Source of the DNA: Symbiodinium natans
Taxonomy: Eukaryota; Sar; Dinophyceae; Suessiales; Symbiodiniaceae
Reading direction: 5' to 3'
DNA: 64,000 bases
Assembly: GCA_905221605.1 (NCBI GenBank)
Contig: CAJNDS010001269.1
Coordinates: 124,001-188,000, forward strand
Shown here one piece after another: positions 11,539-21,753 of the stretch. The notes under the pieces are model-generated. The model was not told the origin of the DNA and ran no database searches. It saw nothing but the letters and a program-made list of their open reading frames with translations. Position 1 is the first letter of the stretch. Each line of letters opens with the position of its first letter. The position numbers were made by a program, and so were the translations under genes.

Positions 11539-11689
11539 TAGACAGCCAACCGGTCCTGATCGCATGGGTTTGGAGGTTCGGGCTTTTTAGCGGGACTATG
11601 GGTTTAAGGGTTTAAGGGTTTAAGGGTTTAAGGGTTGAGGATCTCCGGCTGAACGATTTAACTCAGGATTGCAGGGGTTGTAGGGTTTG

Positions 11690-11765
11690 TCCTGCAAAAG
11701 TCATCTGGGTCCGGCACCAAGCGGGCAAAGTGCACCGACGTGACCCCGAGCTCTCTGAGCCTGGG
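11690..11765 (-). CDS. Probable exon between ANL and SDR genes
   Basis: After CCCAG|G the minus strand reads LRELGVTSVHFARLVPDPDD and then FCRT. No family is recognised; the opposite strand is also open. Confidence 0.4.
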
Positions 11766-11861
11766 TGCTGCACAAGTTGTCTGTTTTACTTGGGACAGGA
11801 AGCCCCGCCACCTTAAAACCTAAACCCTGAAACCCAATGAAGCGCAAAGGAAAAACTCATA

Positions 11862-12263
11862 TCCTAAACCCTAAACCCTAAACCCTAAACCCTAAACCCT
11901 AAACCCTGAACCCTGAACCCTGAACCCTGAACCCTGAACCCTGAACCCTGAACCCTGAACCCTAAACCCTAAACCCTAAACCCTAAACCCTAAACCCTAA
12001 ACCCTAAACCCTAAACCTAACCCTAAACCCTAAACCTAAACCCTAAACCCTAAGCCCTAAACCCTGACCCTGAACCCTGAACCCTGAACCCTGAACCCTG
12101 AACCCTAAACCCTAAACCCTAAACCCTAAACCCTAAACCCTGAACCCTAAACCCTAAACCCTGAACCCTAAACCCTAAACCCTAAACCCTGAACCCTGAA
12201 CCCTAAACCCTAAACCCTGAACCCTGAACCCTGAACCCTAAACCCTGAACCCTGAACCCTGAC
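11862..12263. repeat. Longest CCCTAAA/CCCTGAA array in the window
   Basis: About 57 heptamers over 400 bases. Blocks of CCCTAAA alternate with blocks of CCCTGAA, with occasional 6-mers (CCTAAC). It stops at the edge of a probable exon (12263-12343), and a second array (12348-12470) starts on its other side. Confidence 0.95.
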
Positions 12264-12343
12264 CTATAGGTACCAACACCGGAGCTGCATCCGGGCAGCG
12301 GTCGCGTTTCATCCACTGCTTCAGAGGACCCTGCGATGGCCTG
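12263..12343 (-). CDS. Probable exon between two CCCTAAA arrays
   Basis: The acceptor CTGCAG|G follows a TTTAGGG-derived run on the coding strand. The frame reads GPLKQWMKRDRCPDAAPVLV. No family is recognised. Confidence 0.45.
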
Positions 12344-12347
12344 CAGA

Positions 12348-12470
12348 CCCTAAACCCTAAACCCTAAACCCTAAACCCTAAACCCTAAACCCTAAACCCT
12401 AAACCCTAAACCCTAAACCCTAAACCCTAAACCCTAAACCCTAAACCCTAAACCCTAAACCCTAAGCCCA
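12348..12470. repeat. CCCTAAA array
   Basis: About seventeen near-perfect heptamers. Confidence 0.95.
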
Positions 12471-12847
12471 ACCTACGTGCAGGGTTTAGGGCTACACCCA
12501 AGGGCCCAGGAGTAGCTTAGGAACGTTGTCCTTTTTGGTTTAAAGGGGTTCCAAAGGGTTTACGGTTCAGGGTTCAGGGTTGGTAGCCTTGTGGCCAGGA
12601 TCAGGGCTTGCGGTTGAACCCTAAAACGCGTGATCCTCACGTTCGATGCACCCAAAAAAACCCTACAGCCCCCAAACCGGTAACCCACCTCCCCCTATAT
12701 TACACTCGACAGGTTTCTGTGATGGGGACCCTAAATCCAAATTCCGTACAAGCCCTAGAATAAACCGTAAACCCCAACCCCAACCCTACACCCCAAAACC
12801 TCAACCCTAAACCCTAAACCCTCAATACTTTGAGCTAAACAGGCCTG

Positions 12848-12905
12848 TAACCACCGGCTGAGTGCATCGCGCTTCTCACCGATTTCCTGCAGCCTCCAGT
12901 TCAAT
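12848..12905 (-). CDS. Probable exon between ANL and SDR genes
   Basis: Reads RLQEIGEKRDALSRWLQA across a possible CTGCAG|G acceptor. CCCTAAA lies on the left and TTTAGGG on the right. Confidence 0.45.
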
Positions 12906-13647
12906 CGGCATGGGCTTTAGGGTTTAGGGCTTAGGGGGTTTAGGGCCTCATGGCTCCCAACTCTACGTTCAAGGTTTAGGGTTCGAGCTCAGGGTTCGCA
13001 CAGTAGCAACCAGCAAAGGGCTTTTTTAAGTAGAACAAACAGCCACATGAGGGATCCCCTAGTCTTTCAGGCTTTACGATGGCAACCTTGATCATTGTCA
13101 TGAGCACACATGATATGCACATGACTGCGCTTTGTTCTTGATTATTGTCGGATGCGAATCTGAGTTGTGCTTTAAACCCTCTGAAAAAATGTTTTTGAAT
13201 AGGTTCCCTTATAGGGAAAGAAGCGGAAATTAACAAATATCCCAAAGCAGAACCCAGGAATATGTTTTTGTTTCTTACGATTAGCCAGTACTGACACGAT
13301 TCTCAAGGGCTTTAAAGGGTGCGCTGGGCTGCTCAAGTCTAAGTTGAGGTTTAAGGTGCTTGGGGGCCCAAGCTTGCAGAGTTGAGTTTTTGAGTTGTTT
13401 GGGGTTGTTGCTCAGCACCCTAAACCCTAAACCCTAAACCCTAAACCCTGAACATGCTTTGCATCGTGCGGCCAAGTGGCCAGTTCGTTAGAATCGTGAT
13501 CCCGGTATCACCGCTATTTCAAGCTATTAGAACACGGAGCCTCTGACCTGGGAAAACCCAAAAGCCAAACCCTAAACCCTAAACCCTCAACCCTCAACCC
13601 TAAACCCTAAACCGTAAACCCTGAACCCTAAACCCTAAACCCTAACC

Positions 13648-13761
13648 CCACAACTCGGTGGACCGGCCAAGTGGCAGTTCTTGCTCGTAGGCGGCTCGGA
13701 TCGCAGGGCGGCAGAGCTTCAGGGAGGGCGTCAGGAGGCCGTTCGCCACGGTGAATCGTTC
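13648..13761 (-). CDS. ANL exon: A10 and C-terminal end
   Basis: After CTAAG|G it reads ERFTVANGLLTPSLKLCRPA and then AIRAAYEQELPL. The A10 lysine is present (SLK). CCCTAAA on the left and TTTAGGG on the right. Confidence 0.85.
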
Positions 13762-16700
13762 CTTAGATCCCTAAGGTTTAAGGTCTAGGGTTTAGGGTTT
13801 AGGGTTTAGGATTTAGGGTTTAGGGTTAAAGTCAATTGAGGCCGCACAGCCTTTCCCTATGTTCTTAAATTCGATAAAAGGGTTCTGAGCCTTAAAGAGG
13901 GGAGAAGGGTATAGAGCTTGGTGTGAAGGGATCCGAATCCATCCGGGTAGTTCTCTATAAATTGTACGGCACCCTTGAAATAAGGACTCCCAAAAAGGGC
14001 GCCCTAATCCAGCAAACTAATTACCCCAACACGAAGTACCTGAAGGCTCTAATGTAGTTCTTTTTTGTTTTAGGTATGGGGGATTCTAGTATACCACCCC
14101 AAAAAGCTACATAATTAGGAGCCTTTAGGCAATTACTTATGGCACCCGAGTCTCCCTTGCCCGGATGCAAGGCACACTGCTCGCGGTCGGCGAGCCTTGC
14201 TTCCAATGAGAAGCATACGCGACGGCGGCCAAGGCGCCCGAGATCTCCAGGGCGCACACCTGCCTAGGATGGCTCTTAAAACCCTCGGAAAAAAGATTCC
14301 GAAATCTAATCCTCTTAAACCCTAAACCCTCTGAAAAAGATTCCTAAGTCTAATCCTCTACTAAACCCAACAAGGGAAAGTATATCAAAATGTCCCAAAA
14401 ACCTAGCTAGCTGCTCAAAATCAGCGTCTTGGGCCAGCTCCGCCTCCACTGCCTCGAGTGACTGGAACTTCCCGTTTCCGAGCTTCACCCAGTTTGAGAG
14501 GCGCCCCACCACCTTGAAGAGACCATCCTTCAGCTCACCAATGTCGCCTGACAGGGGAGCTCAAAGAGGGATGAAGGAGAGCATGCAAGCTCAATGTGAA
14601 ATCGTCAGGCTACTATCTGGCAGTCTCTCTATCTCTCCCTCTCTCTCTCTCTCTCTCTCCCTCTCCCTCACCAGCAATGTATGCGACACACAGAGGCGCA
14701 AGGTGTCAACTGCACATCCAAACGCCACAGGGGCCAGGCCTGTTCGATAGTAGCCATCCTCTGTAAGCACACCGGCAGTCTGCGCAGCGTCGTGGTAGCC
14801 CTGGGGCCATGCAAAAGCCATTGGTTTTGACGACAAAGAGCATATAAGCAAACCTGAACTGAAAGTTTGGAGCCTTCCAGATTTCGGACCTTTTGCCATG
14901 GCTGTAAACCCTAAGCCCTCAACCCTAAACCCTGCAGATCGTAAGCACTTTTGGGCGGGACAAGCATAGAGGAGCCACACTGACCCCTGTTTTGCATAGG
15001 CCCGCTATCTAAATCCCTAAACCCTAAACGGGCCTAAACCCTAATTCGATGTTTGCTCCCAGCTTCTATAGCAACCTCTCTTCGTGTTGAGGCTCACACC
15101 GCCCTTCTGGAGCCACCCCTCTAGGCCTAGAAAGCCTGTTCTCAAAATGCCAGCACTTCTTGTTGCAGGTTTCCCAAGGTTCGTAACCATCAGGATTTTA
15201 ATATAACAAGAGCCTGGAAGACAAAAAGGTCCTGGCTTCCTCAGGCACAACTCACACACCCACAAGAGCTGCCAGCGGGCCTCAAACGTGCCCGCGGCTC
15301 TCACGCAAACCTCACCGTGAGGGGCGAAGATGCCAAGCTCTGGCACCTTTCATGGTGCAAGCGCTTAGGGTTTAGGATTTAGGGTTTAGGGCTTATTTTG
15401 CCAGTCTTAGAGGAGTTTGGGTTTGGGGGCTGTATAGGTGTATAGGTGTATAGGGGTGTAGTGGGTTAAGGCCGGGTGAGGCGCTTCGGCTGGCATTGTG
15501 TTTATGATGCATCACTCAACGACAAGTTACGTGGCTGGAAGTAACACAAGTGGTGGGCCCGTCACCTCCACAAGCTTCGTCTCTTCGTCGCTGAGCTTGC
15601 CGTTCACAGATATGCTGCCCACCTCGCTTTCTCGCATCTTGCAAAACAGGCGTCTGCACTCGCAACCACTGCGTGGGAGCCCTCGGACCTTGTTCATGCG
15701 TGCCTCCATAAAACTCGACGCGGATCCACGGCTGATCCAAAGAAACGTATGCGCGAGGTTTGGATCCCTGCACCCTGCGCCCAGTTCAGTAGTCGAAGCT
15801 TAACACCAAAGTACCAATCGCGCACCAGCAATTCCTATGGCCCTTGTGGCTCATTCTTCAAACTGATATCCTCAAGCTTTACTTGGAGGTTTATGAGGAG
15901 GTAGAACTGACATTACAAGTAGGGCAGCTACAACTAGTTATGACTGCTTCAACACTTCTTAACTTTACTACGCACTCCTGAGAACACCCCAAGCCCGAAG
16001 CCGAAGCCGCAAACCTGACGCTGCCAAGCTGTACTCTGAACAGAGCATGTGGTTTAGGGCTTAGGGCTTAGGGTTTAGGGTTTAGGGTTTTAGGGTTTAG
16101 GGTTTAGGCTTTAGGGTTTCGGCTGCCACACCTCGGTGGCCCCATAGTTGTCCATGATAAGGACCTCATCTCCGAAGGTCCTCGGACATTACTCCTATTC
16201 TTGCCACGCAACATTTTCCACAAGAACTCTTCATCCGGCTTTGTTGATAACAGCGAAAAAAACTCTCCGAACCGATTCCAAGACCAAACACCCCCAAACC
16301 CCGTAACTGATGCATAGGTGAAGCATCTTGAAACGGGGGCCTTGGCTTGGGAACCTGCATGACAGCACGCAGCCCACGTGCTGCTGTACCTGTTCTCGCG
16401 GTGGGGTCGAAGAAACATACAAAACGCCGACACGATTCTTGCTGTGCACCGGGAGAGTGCGCTCCGCATGTTCGGAGGCCCCACTACAACCCTGCCACCC
16501 TACACACCCCCTAGAAAGAACTTTAAATGCCCTATCAACCTAAGTAGCCCTCATCATACCCCCCCCCAAAGTACCCCAGGAGCCCCAGAACACCCCCAAA
16601 CAACGCAAGCCCACTGAGTTGAAACCTCACCCCCAGATTCTTATAGGGTAGTTACATGCCCTTATATACTCTATACAAATTGTAAAAATTAAGGGTCCGT

Positions 16701-19700
16701 ACATCAGAACCCTTTAAAGCAGGCCAGGGACCATATTACGGGCCCATGAAACTACCCCTAAACCCTCAACCCTGAACCCTGAACCCTGAACCCTAAACCC
16801 TAAACCCTAAACCCTAGATAGATCAGCGCTAGATGCTGTTGGAGGAATGGAACCAGGTCAGCATCCGCAGTAGCGAAGCCAGTGGAGACCGTCTCCAAGC
16901 GGCGGACGAGGCCGGGAAACCTTGCATTCACAGAAACGCAACTTAGCTTGGTTGCTGTTTAACGCCCCAAATGAAAGTTTAACTTTTAGCTCCCTTAATA
17001 TGAGACTAAAGGACCCTAAACTTATAAAGTGATAAAGTTGTAGTAAAGTCCGTCCTGGTTACCTAGAGCAACCATGCACTCTTGCAATGGGGAAGTATAC
17101 TTACTACTGTTACTGAAGGACTTCTCCCCACAAGGGTTTTGGGGCTTTCGAGTGAATGGCCAATCGTGGACTCAGGCTCGGGGTGTTGTTGACTTCGCCC
17201 TCCAATCCTGGATGTTTTGTATGCTTAGTTGTTCACATGTGGATCCCCTGACGAATAGTTTCTGCCCTGTATAGTTACGATGTAATCTTACAAAAGATAT
17301 ACCCATGCTGACTCAGTTTTCTTGCTGTTTTGAACTTCGGAACCTCTCCCGAAGGCTGCCAGGATCTCGCACGCCGTCGTCGACGAAGCGTCGCCGGACC
17401 TCCGACCACACACTCGGCGGAGCGCTGATCCTCCGAGAGAGCAGTATATGCACAAATGTTATGTTGTGTTATGTTATGTTATGTTACAAAAAACATTGTA
17501 CATAATATTATAATTATTGTCTTCTACTATGCACCATATCCCAGGGGCCGACCGGGTTTATGGGTCTTCCTGGGCAACTCGGAGCGGAGGCCCTGGGTTC
17601 AGGGTTTCATTGGGAGCTTTCCTCAAGAGCTCGTGACAGCCCAAGAAAGTTGAGAAAGGATGGGAGAAAATGTGCGAATACCCAAAAGCAGTCCCGAAAT
17701 CGCCCCACCGTATCATAAAAGCCCCAACCCTGCCCCGAATTGTGGATCCTCTTTATTAAACTAGGTGCACAAAACTGCGGAACTATCCCTGTGGTTTGGG
17801 GTTTAGGGTTTGGGGTGAGAACTATGGGGTGGGGGGTAAACGGAGGGCCCCCCCCCACTGTACTGACTGTAGGTAAGGGACGTACTACCGTCCTCAGACA
17901 GGGCCCTATCAGAGCCCGCCTGTGTAGAATTCCAGGGGTAGGGGCATCCTGGACCTCAAAACCCTAAGCCCTAAACCCTAAACCCTAACTACAGGATCCC
18001 ATGAAGAGAAACGTTGCAGGCCCCAGCGTCTCGGTCGGGGACAGCGCTTGCCAGGAACTGAGGAGTGGAAGCTCCACCGGCGCGAACGCAGTTTGCCCGC
18101 CGCCTCAAGAGAAGGGTGGGGCCCGGTGGAGGGCTGATCTACATGAGGGGCCCTTTTTGCACCCTTTAGAGATCCCCAAGGTATGATTTTACTCTTAGAT
18201 GCATGAAAAGTCCGGGTGCGCTTTTTGGTTTTTGAGGGGCTTGCAATCTAGGGATGTAGGGTTTGGAGCTGAAGGTGTAGAGATTCGGGATATTCCCCAA
18301 AAGCCTATGATGGTTTCTGGTCAGTCGCCACTCCAGCACATCATTTGTCTGTTTTGGACAGCTTCAGGGCTTCCAACCTGCCCACTCCTTTATGGGTCTG
18401 CGGTTCTGTGCTAGCCCCTTCTTTTGGGGGGTTTAGGTTTTGAGGCCGCCAACGACTCTAGCTAGCGAAAGGAAAGAAAAGCAGCTATATATTTCTTTGA
18501 ATAAGGGTATGTAGGTTCCTCCGTGGTCCATTTGAGCACTTGCTTTGGATCCACAAACTAAGCCAGCCTGGAACAGAAAATGCACACATCGGGTGTTTTG
18601 TATTTGCCAACAGCACGACTCGGGATGTTCCCCCTTATACTAACAGTCCTTTATAGGGATTATAGCACCCACCTGTCACAATCCCTATTCAGGACTGTCA
18701 ATATAAGGGGGAACATCCCAAAGCACCGAACGGCGTTTATCACAAACAAACATGACCGCACACGACATGACATGTGGGCTTAGGGGTTCGAATTTGTACC
18801 GCCCGAAACCCTAAACTTTAAACTCCACTCCCCCTTATACTAACAGCCCTTACTCGGGATTGTACTAGGGGGTACTATAAGCCTTAAAAAAGGACTGAAA
18901 AGCCCCCTAAACCCTAGGCCCTAAACCCTAAACCCTGAACCCTCTACCCTCAACCTTACACCCGAAACCCAAAGCCGGGCGATGAGAGTCAAGGCACATG
19001 CGAAGTTCCACCAGAGCTCCGTGCGGGGGCCGGAGTGGGCCAAGGAGGCGAAGCTCAGCGTGATGCCTTTGTGGGTACGGATTTGGGGCATTTGGGTTTA
19101 GGGTTTAGGGTTTAGGGTTTAGGGTTATGGGAAGTAGGGGTTTCAGGGCTGTGGACTTTTTTGTGGAGGTTTGGAGTTTCGGGTTAGGGTTTCGGGGTAT
19201 GGGTTCAAGTTGGTGTAAACCGGACTTGGCCGCAAGTCGGGAAGACTTGCGGCTACTGGGAGATGGGTAGTTCGATATAGGGCCAAACATCGCCCAAGTA
19301 AGCTTTATTCTCCAAATATACATCCTAAGCCCGAAAGCCTTCCAAAACTCAATCTTCAGGCACCCTTGGGGCTTAAGTATTTTACTTTGGGCCCGGCGTG
19401 ACCACGCTGTGTGCAGTTTTGTTTCTTTGCGTTTATGTTTTGGAATTTATGGTTCAGGGTTTAGGGGGGGACGGAGGGAGGGTTGGTTTAGGGCTTCGGG
19501 GGTGGGGGAGGGTATCTTGAACTTAAAGGTATACCTTAAGAACCCAAAACCTTTTTTTTGCAGGCTACCTAAGAACCCTATGAGGTTTTTTATAAGAAGA
19601 ACCTAGAAAAAAGTAGGTTTTGGGTTCTTAAGGTATAGACTGATGTCCCTTTTTGGTTTAAGGGGATGATAAGGGAACCCCAAAACAAGGAAACAAGGGC

Positions 19701-21129
19701 CTACTCCCGGTCCTAGTAGACTCTTGGCTGCACTCAGGAGGGTAGCTAAAAACTAAACTCTTAGCTGCCTTGTTAAGAAACCCAATTAACCCAAAAAGGG
19801 TAAGGATCTAAAGCTACAGTAAAGTACCACAAAGGACTGAAAGCCGAGCAGAGTGGCATAGCTCGCTCCCAAACTGCGCGGTGTCCCGAACAGTCTCCAG
19901 CCAGGCAGCCCTCGTGCGGCGCACCAACTTTGGAGACGCCTTGGGCTCTAGGGCTTAGGGTTTAAGGTTTAAGTTTAGGGTTTAAGGAATCCAGTTTGGG
20001 GTTCAAGGTTTGAAGCTTAGGGTTTAAGGTTTAAGGTTTGAGGAGTTTGGGGGTTTAGGGGTTTGGCGGTTTAACTGGGGGTTTGGGGTTTGGGGGTTCA
20101 AGGGTTCTGATCATTCCGAGTTTAGCTGGTCATGGGCTCTTGGGCTCCAAGAGCGGCATAGACATGTAGTTTTCATTCACCCAAGAACAATCTCTTAACT
20201 TGAGCCCCCCAATCACAGAAAATCCCAGCTGCAAAAACGAATATCAAGATGGGCAAAGCATGCCACTAAACCCCTCGACCCTAAACCCTAAACCCTAAAC
20301 CCTAAATTTCCTGATCTCCAATAAGGCGCAGTGGAGCCCGAGGTCACAAAGAGGCTAAACAGCACATCTTGGTCCGGCCCCTTCCAAAAGTCCTGCTCGG
20401 ATGCCATCTCCACCTAGGTTCCCAGGTTCCCAGGGGTTTCCGAAAATGAAGGGTTTAGGGTTTAGGGTTTAGGGGTTACGGTTTATGGGAACCTAGGCGA
20501 TCTGCGGGTTTCCGAAAATGAAGGGGCCCGAATATAGACCCCCCCACATAGTAAGATTCCCTTAGCATCAGGACCCAAAAAAACTCCTTATTTCGGAAAC
20601 CTCCATCTAAGACGGAAAAAAAGGGAGCCCCTAAATTCAATCTAATAACAAGGCTACCACTGTGGAAGCAAGCCACATCGTTGGCGGGGATTCGATCAAT
20701 CACAGCGCACTTCTCTCGATCCAGAAGTTGCAGGACATGGTGCTGCTGTTCTGGATGGGCCACAACAACCGAGCACATGCCCAAAAGGGCTGCGGCCAAG
20801 TCTGCAGCCACCAGCTCTACACAGCTGCAGCCAAATGAGATCACAGCATAGCGGTGCCGATGCGGCCGCAACGCAGAGACATACCGGTACGCCAACTGCA
20901 GTACTTCCGCAAATGTTACCCATCTCCATGTCGCAGTCTGCCCCTGCGTCCTAGGCAGACCTATGCAGGGCCTCAAGGCATATGCCGAGAAGGCTGACTG
21001 CAATAAGGAGGTCAGGCTCTCTTCGCATACCTCTGCCGCCAGCTCTCTGGGAATGTGGTCGTGGCCCACATGCCGTAGGTCTGCTACTTCCGCAAAGTAC
21101 TCACCACATTGCATGCAATAAACTGCCAT
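13648..21129 (-). CDS. Acyl-CoA synthetase-like AMP-forming enzyme (ANL superfamily)
   Basis: At least fourteen exons give the ANL motifs in order. These are an N-terminal domain at 20650-21129 (ATWRWVTFAEVLQLAYRYVS), A3 (LFVTSGST then ASPKLVRRT), a SAPPSVWSEVRRRF segment near A4, A5 (DNYGATE), A6 (GEVCVRA, GYHDAAQ), A7 (TG|DIGEL), A8 (GRLSNWVKLGNGKFQSLEAV) and A10 (NGLLTPSLKLCRP). NGLLTP and VKL.NG resemble long-chain acyl-CoA synthetases, which activate fatty acids with ATP and CoA. Five consecutive introns (16131 down to 14265) splice without breaking frame. Differences from the usual motifs: A3 has Ala where Gly is normal (SGST-A-SPK), and A8 starts GR rather than DR. Location in the cell is unknown. 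The start codon is uncertain: a Met at 21129 is open, but an earlier exon is possible. Confidence 0.85.
14160..14264 (-). CDS. ANL exon after A8
   Basis: Starts QVCALEISGALAAVAYASHW, the place of '..QV.V.G.....L.A.V.P'. 3' end not fixed. Confidence 0.65.
14265..14414. repeat. Short ANL intron with an internal tandem duplication
   Basis: Units 14285-14312 and 14331-14358 share GAAAAA, AGATTCC, a short variable spot and TCTAATCCTCT, separated by a TTAAACCCTAAACCCT link. Confidence 0.75.
14415..14547 (-). CDS. ANL exon: A7/A8
   Basis: 133 bases reading DIGELKDGLFKVVGRLSNWV and KLGNGKFQSLEAVEAEL. The usual DRxK hinge region reads GRLS here. The donor GCAGCT and next-exon start GCAGGT share GCAG. 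Confidence 0.9.
14548..14739. other. ANL intron without telomere heptamers
   Basis: GC-AG intron of 192 bases carrying a CT tract (14630-14668). It is the only fixed intron in which no CCCTAAA or TTTAGGG was found. Confidence 0.8.
14740..14800 (-). CDS. ANL exon: GYHDAAQ to TG
   Basis: GYHDAAQTAGVLTEDGYYRT plus one base. The last codon (Gly of TGD) is split by a GC-AG intron. Confidence 0.9.
15281..15346 (-). CDS. ANL exon: A6 GEVCVR
   Basis: Exactly 22 codons starting VPELGIFAPHGEVCVRA and ending TFE at a GCCCGC donor. Confidence 0.9.
15566..15622 (-). CDS. ANL exon: VGSISVNGK
   Basis: Exactly 19 codons, VGSISVNGKLSDEETKLVE. It joins YGATE upstream and VPELG downstream in frame, as in long-chain acyl-CoA synthetases (KLVDVPELGY). 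Confidence 0.9.
16132..16180 (-). CDS. ANL exon: A5 YGATE
   Basis: 49 bases after CCGAG|G, reading FGDEVLIMDNYGATE. The donor GTGTGG is followed in the next exon by GTGGGC; CGAGGTG is repeated at both intron ends. Confidence 0.9.
16638..16757. mobile_element. Family F element
   Basis: Contains GGGTAGTTACATG at one end and CATGAAACTACCC at the other, with ATCAGAACCCTTTAAAG inside, shared with the copies at 28285 and 35350. Confidence 0.65.
16840..16920 (-). CDS. ANL exon between A4 and A5
   Basis: After GCAAG|G it reads FPGLVRRLETVSTGFATADA then DLVPFLQQ. CCCTAAA array on the left. Confidence 0.6.
17336..17430 (-). CDS. ANL exon: SAPPSVWSEV segment
   Basis: After CGGAG|G it reads SAPPSVWSEVRRRFVDDGVR, resembling the A4 core 'gSApl..ev..r'. 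A GTTCAA donor follows. Confidence 0.7.
17993..18103 (-). CDS. ANL exon: region before A4
   Basis: After TTGAG|GC it reads QTAFAPVELPLLSSWQALSP and then ETLGPATFLFMGS. The end fits the '...P.T.......' strand leading to the next exon; exact donor unresolved. Confidence 0.65.
18622..18719. mobile_element. Family A element, best-preserved copy
   Basis: 98 bp with inverted ends GGGATGTTCCCCCTTATA and TATAAGGGGGAACATCCC. Inner repeats ACAGTCCT and AGGACTGT are also inverted. No coding capacity; non-autonomous MITE-like. Confidence 0.9.
18827..18906. mobile_element. Family A element, diverged copy
   Basis: CTCCCCCTTATACTAACAG at the left with a damaged right end (AGGACTGAAAAGCCCCC), only about 100 bp from the intact copy. 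Confidence 0.6.
18968..19066 (-). CDS. ANL exon: SLAHSGPRTELWW
   Basis: After ACAAAG|GC it reads ITLSFASLAHSGPRTELWWN, the position of the 'PL.H......' segment after A3. Bracketed by CCCTAAA (left) and TTTAGGG (right). Confidence 0.75.
19531..19636. mobile_element. Inverted-repeat element, family D
   Basis: Ends ATACCTTAAGAACCCAAAAC and GTTTTGGGTTCTTAAGGTAT, a perfect 20-bp inverted pair. The second copy at 54437-54549 keeps the right end and inner blocks. Confidence 0.85.
19723..19834. mobile_element. Family E dispersed element, copy 2
   Basis: About 95% identical over 112 bp to 6384-6495 by eye. It lies upstream of the A3 exon (19862-19939) in the direction of plus coordinates. Confidence 0.85.
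19862..19939 (-). CDS. ANL exon: A3 second half
   Basis: Starts after CCCAAG|GCG and reads ASPKLVRRTRAAWLETVRDT. Joined to the previous exon it completes the phosphate-binding loop. 3' end approximate. Confidence 0.8.
20330..20413 (-). CDS. ANL exon: A3 P-loop, first half
   Basis: Exactly 28 codons after CCTAG|G, ending FSLFVTSGST at a GCGCCT donor. The next exon starts GCG, so GCG is shared across the intron. CCCTAAA lies on the left and TTTAGGG on the right. Confidence 0.85.
20434..20601. mobile_element. Family I element with a duplicated end
   Basis: The full element runs 20507-20601 with inverted ends GGTTTCCGAAA and TTTCGGAAACC. An extra copy of its left end (GGGTTTCCGAAAATGAAGGG) sits at 20434-20453 and runs straight into TTTAGGG units. 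Related sequences lie at 25144-25246, 31778-31873, 33955-34090 and 61145-61247. Confidence 0.75.
20650..21129 (-). CDS. ANL exon: N-terminal domain
   Basis: The longest exon-like frame of the gene. It holds SAFSAYALRPCIGLPRTQGQ, then WRWVTFAEVL, then YAVISFGCSCVELVAADLAA and LLGMCSVVVAHP. This matches the N-terminal ANL pattern of a substrate-hole strand followed by 'G..V...L.NS.E...A.LA....G'. A possible GTGAGT donor lies inside the first codons, so the 5' edge may be nearer 21080. Confidence 0.75.
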
Positions 21130-21703
21130 GGCCGATCGATGAAACTACGACTATAAGAGCTATGAGGGCCCTAAGCTGGATTTCAGGCAGTAGTTATGAG
21201 TCATCAACAACTTGACTACAGTTAGAGTGCAAGGAGCTAGTGCACTGGGGTGGCCGGGGTTCGGTCCAGCAACCAGCTCGCTTCGGTCGATGTCATGTTT
21301 GAGCCTCACAGTCGTTCGAAGGCAGCGCGTGATGTTAACAGATTGTGATGAAGAAAAGGCTTGCCTGCTGTTGCTAACACCACCACCACTATGATGACCA
21401 TCGCAGCCCTGTCTTACGCATACCGGTACTATGGATGGAAGAGCCTCCGGGTGCTGCTTTGTTTGGGGTTTAGTAGGGGGGGGGGGGGGGGTTGGTGTTT
21501 TGGTTTTAGGGTCCTGACTCTTGCAGAGTTGGAGCAGCTAGATTTCAGCAAGACTCTCTGTAATGCCTTCTTCCCGTGACCCGGAAGATGTTGGCGGAGT
21601 CTGAGGTCAAAGACCGACAAGGACGGAGGAAGAGCCAAGAGAGAAGTCAGCCCGAGGAGCTCCACCCATCCGCCCGGCAAACTCAAACGGCACCATTCCA
21701 CGC

Positions 21704-21753
21704 CTGTTTGAGCTCGATCTCGCCAGTTAAAAACAGCGTGATGTCCACGACAC
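21704..21753 (-). CDS. NOX exon: DITLFLTGE
   Basis: After AGCAG|GT it reads VVDITLFLTGEIELKQ with a GC donor. It fits the late NOX strand 'l.i..YLTg'. A longer frame on the same strand is a shadow. Confidence 0.7.

Noticed and set aside
16328-16617. Plus-strand frame HVLLYLFSRWGRRNIQNADT
   Set aside because: Lies between ANL exons on the other strand; no family match and no splice context.
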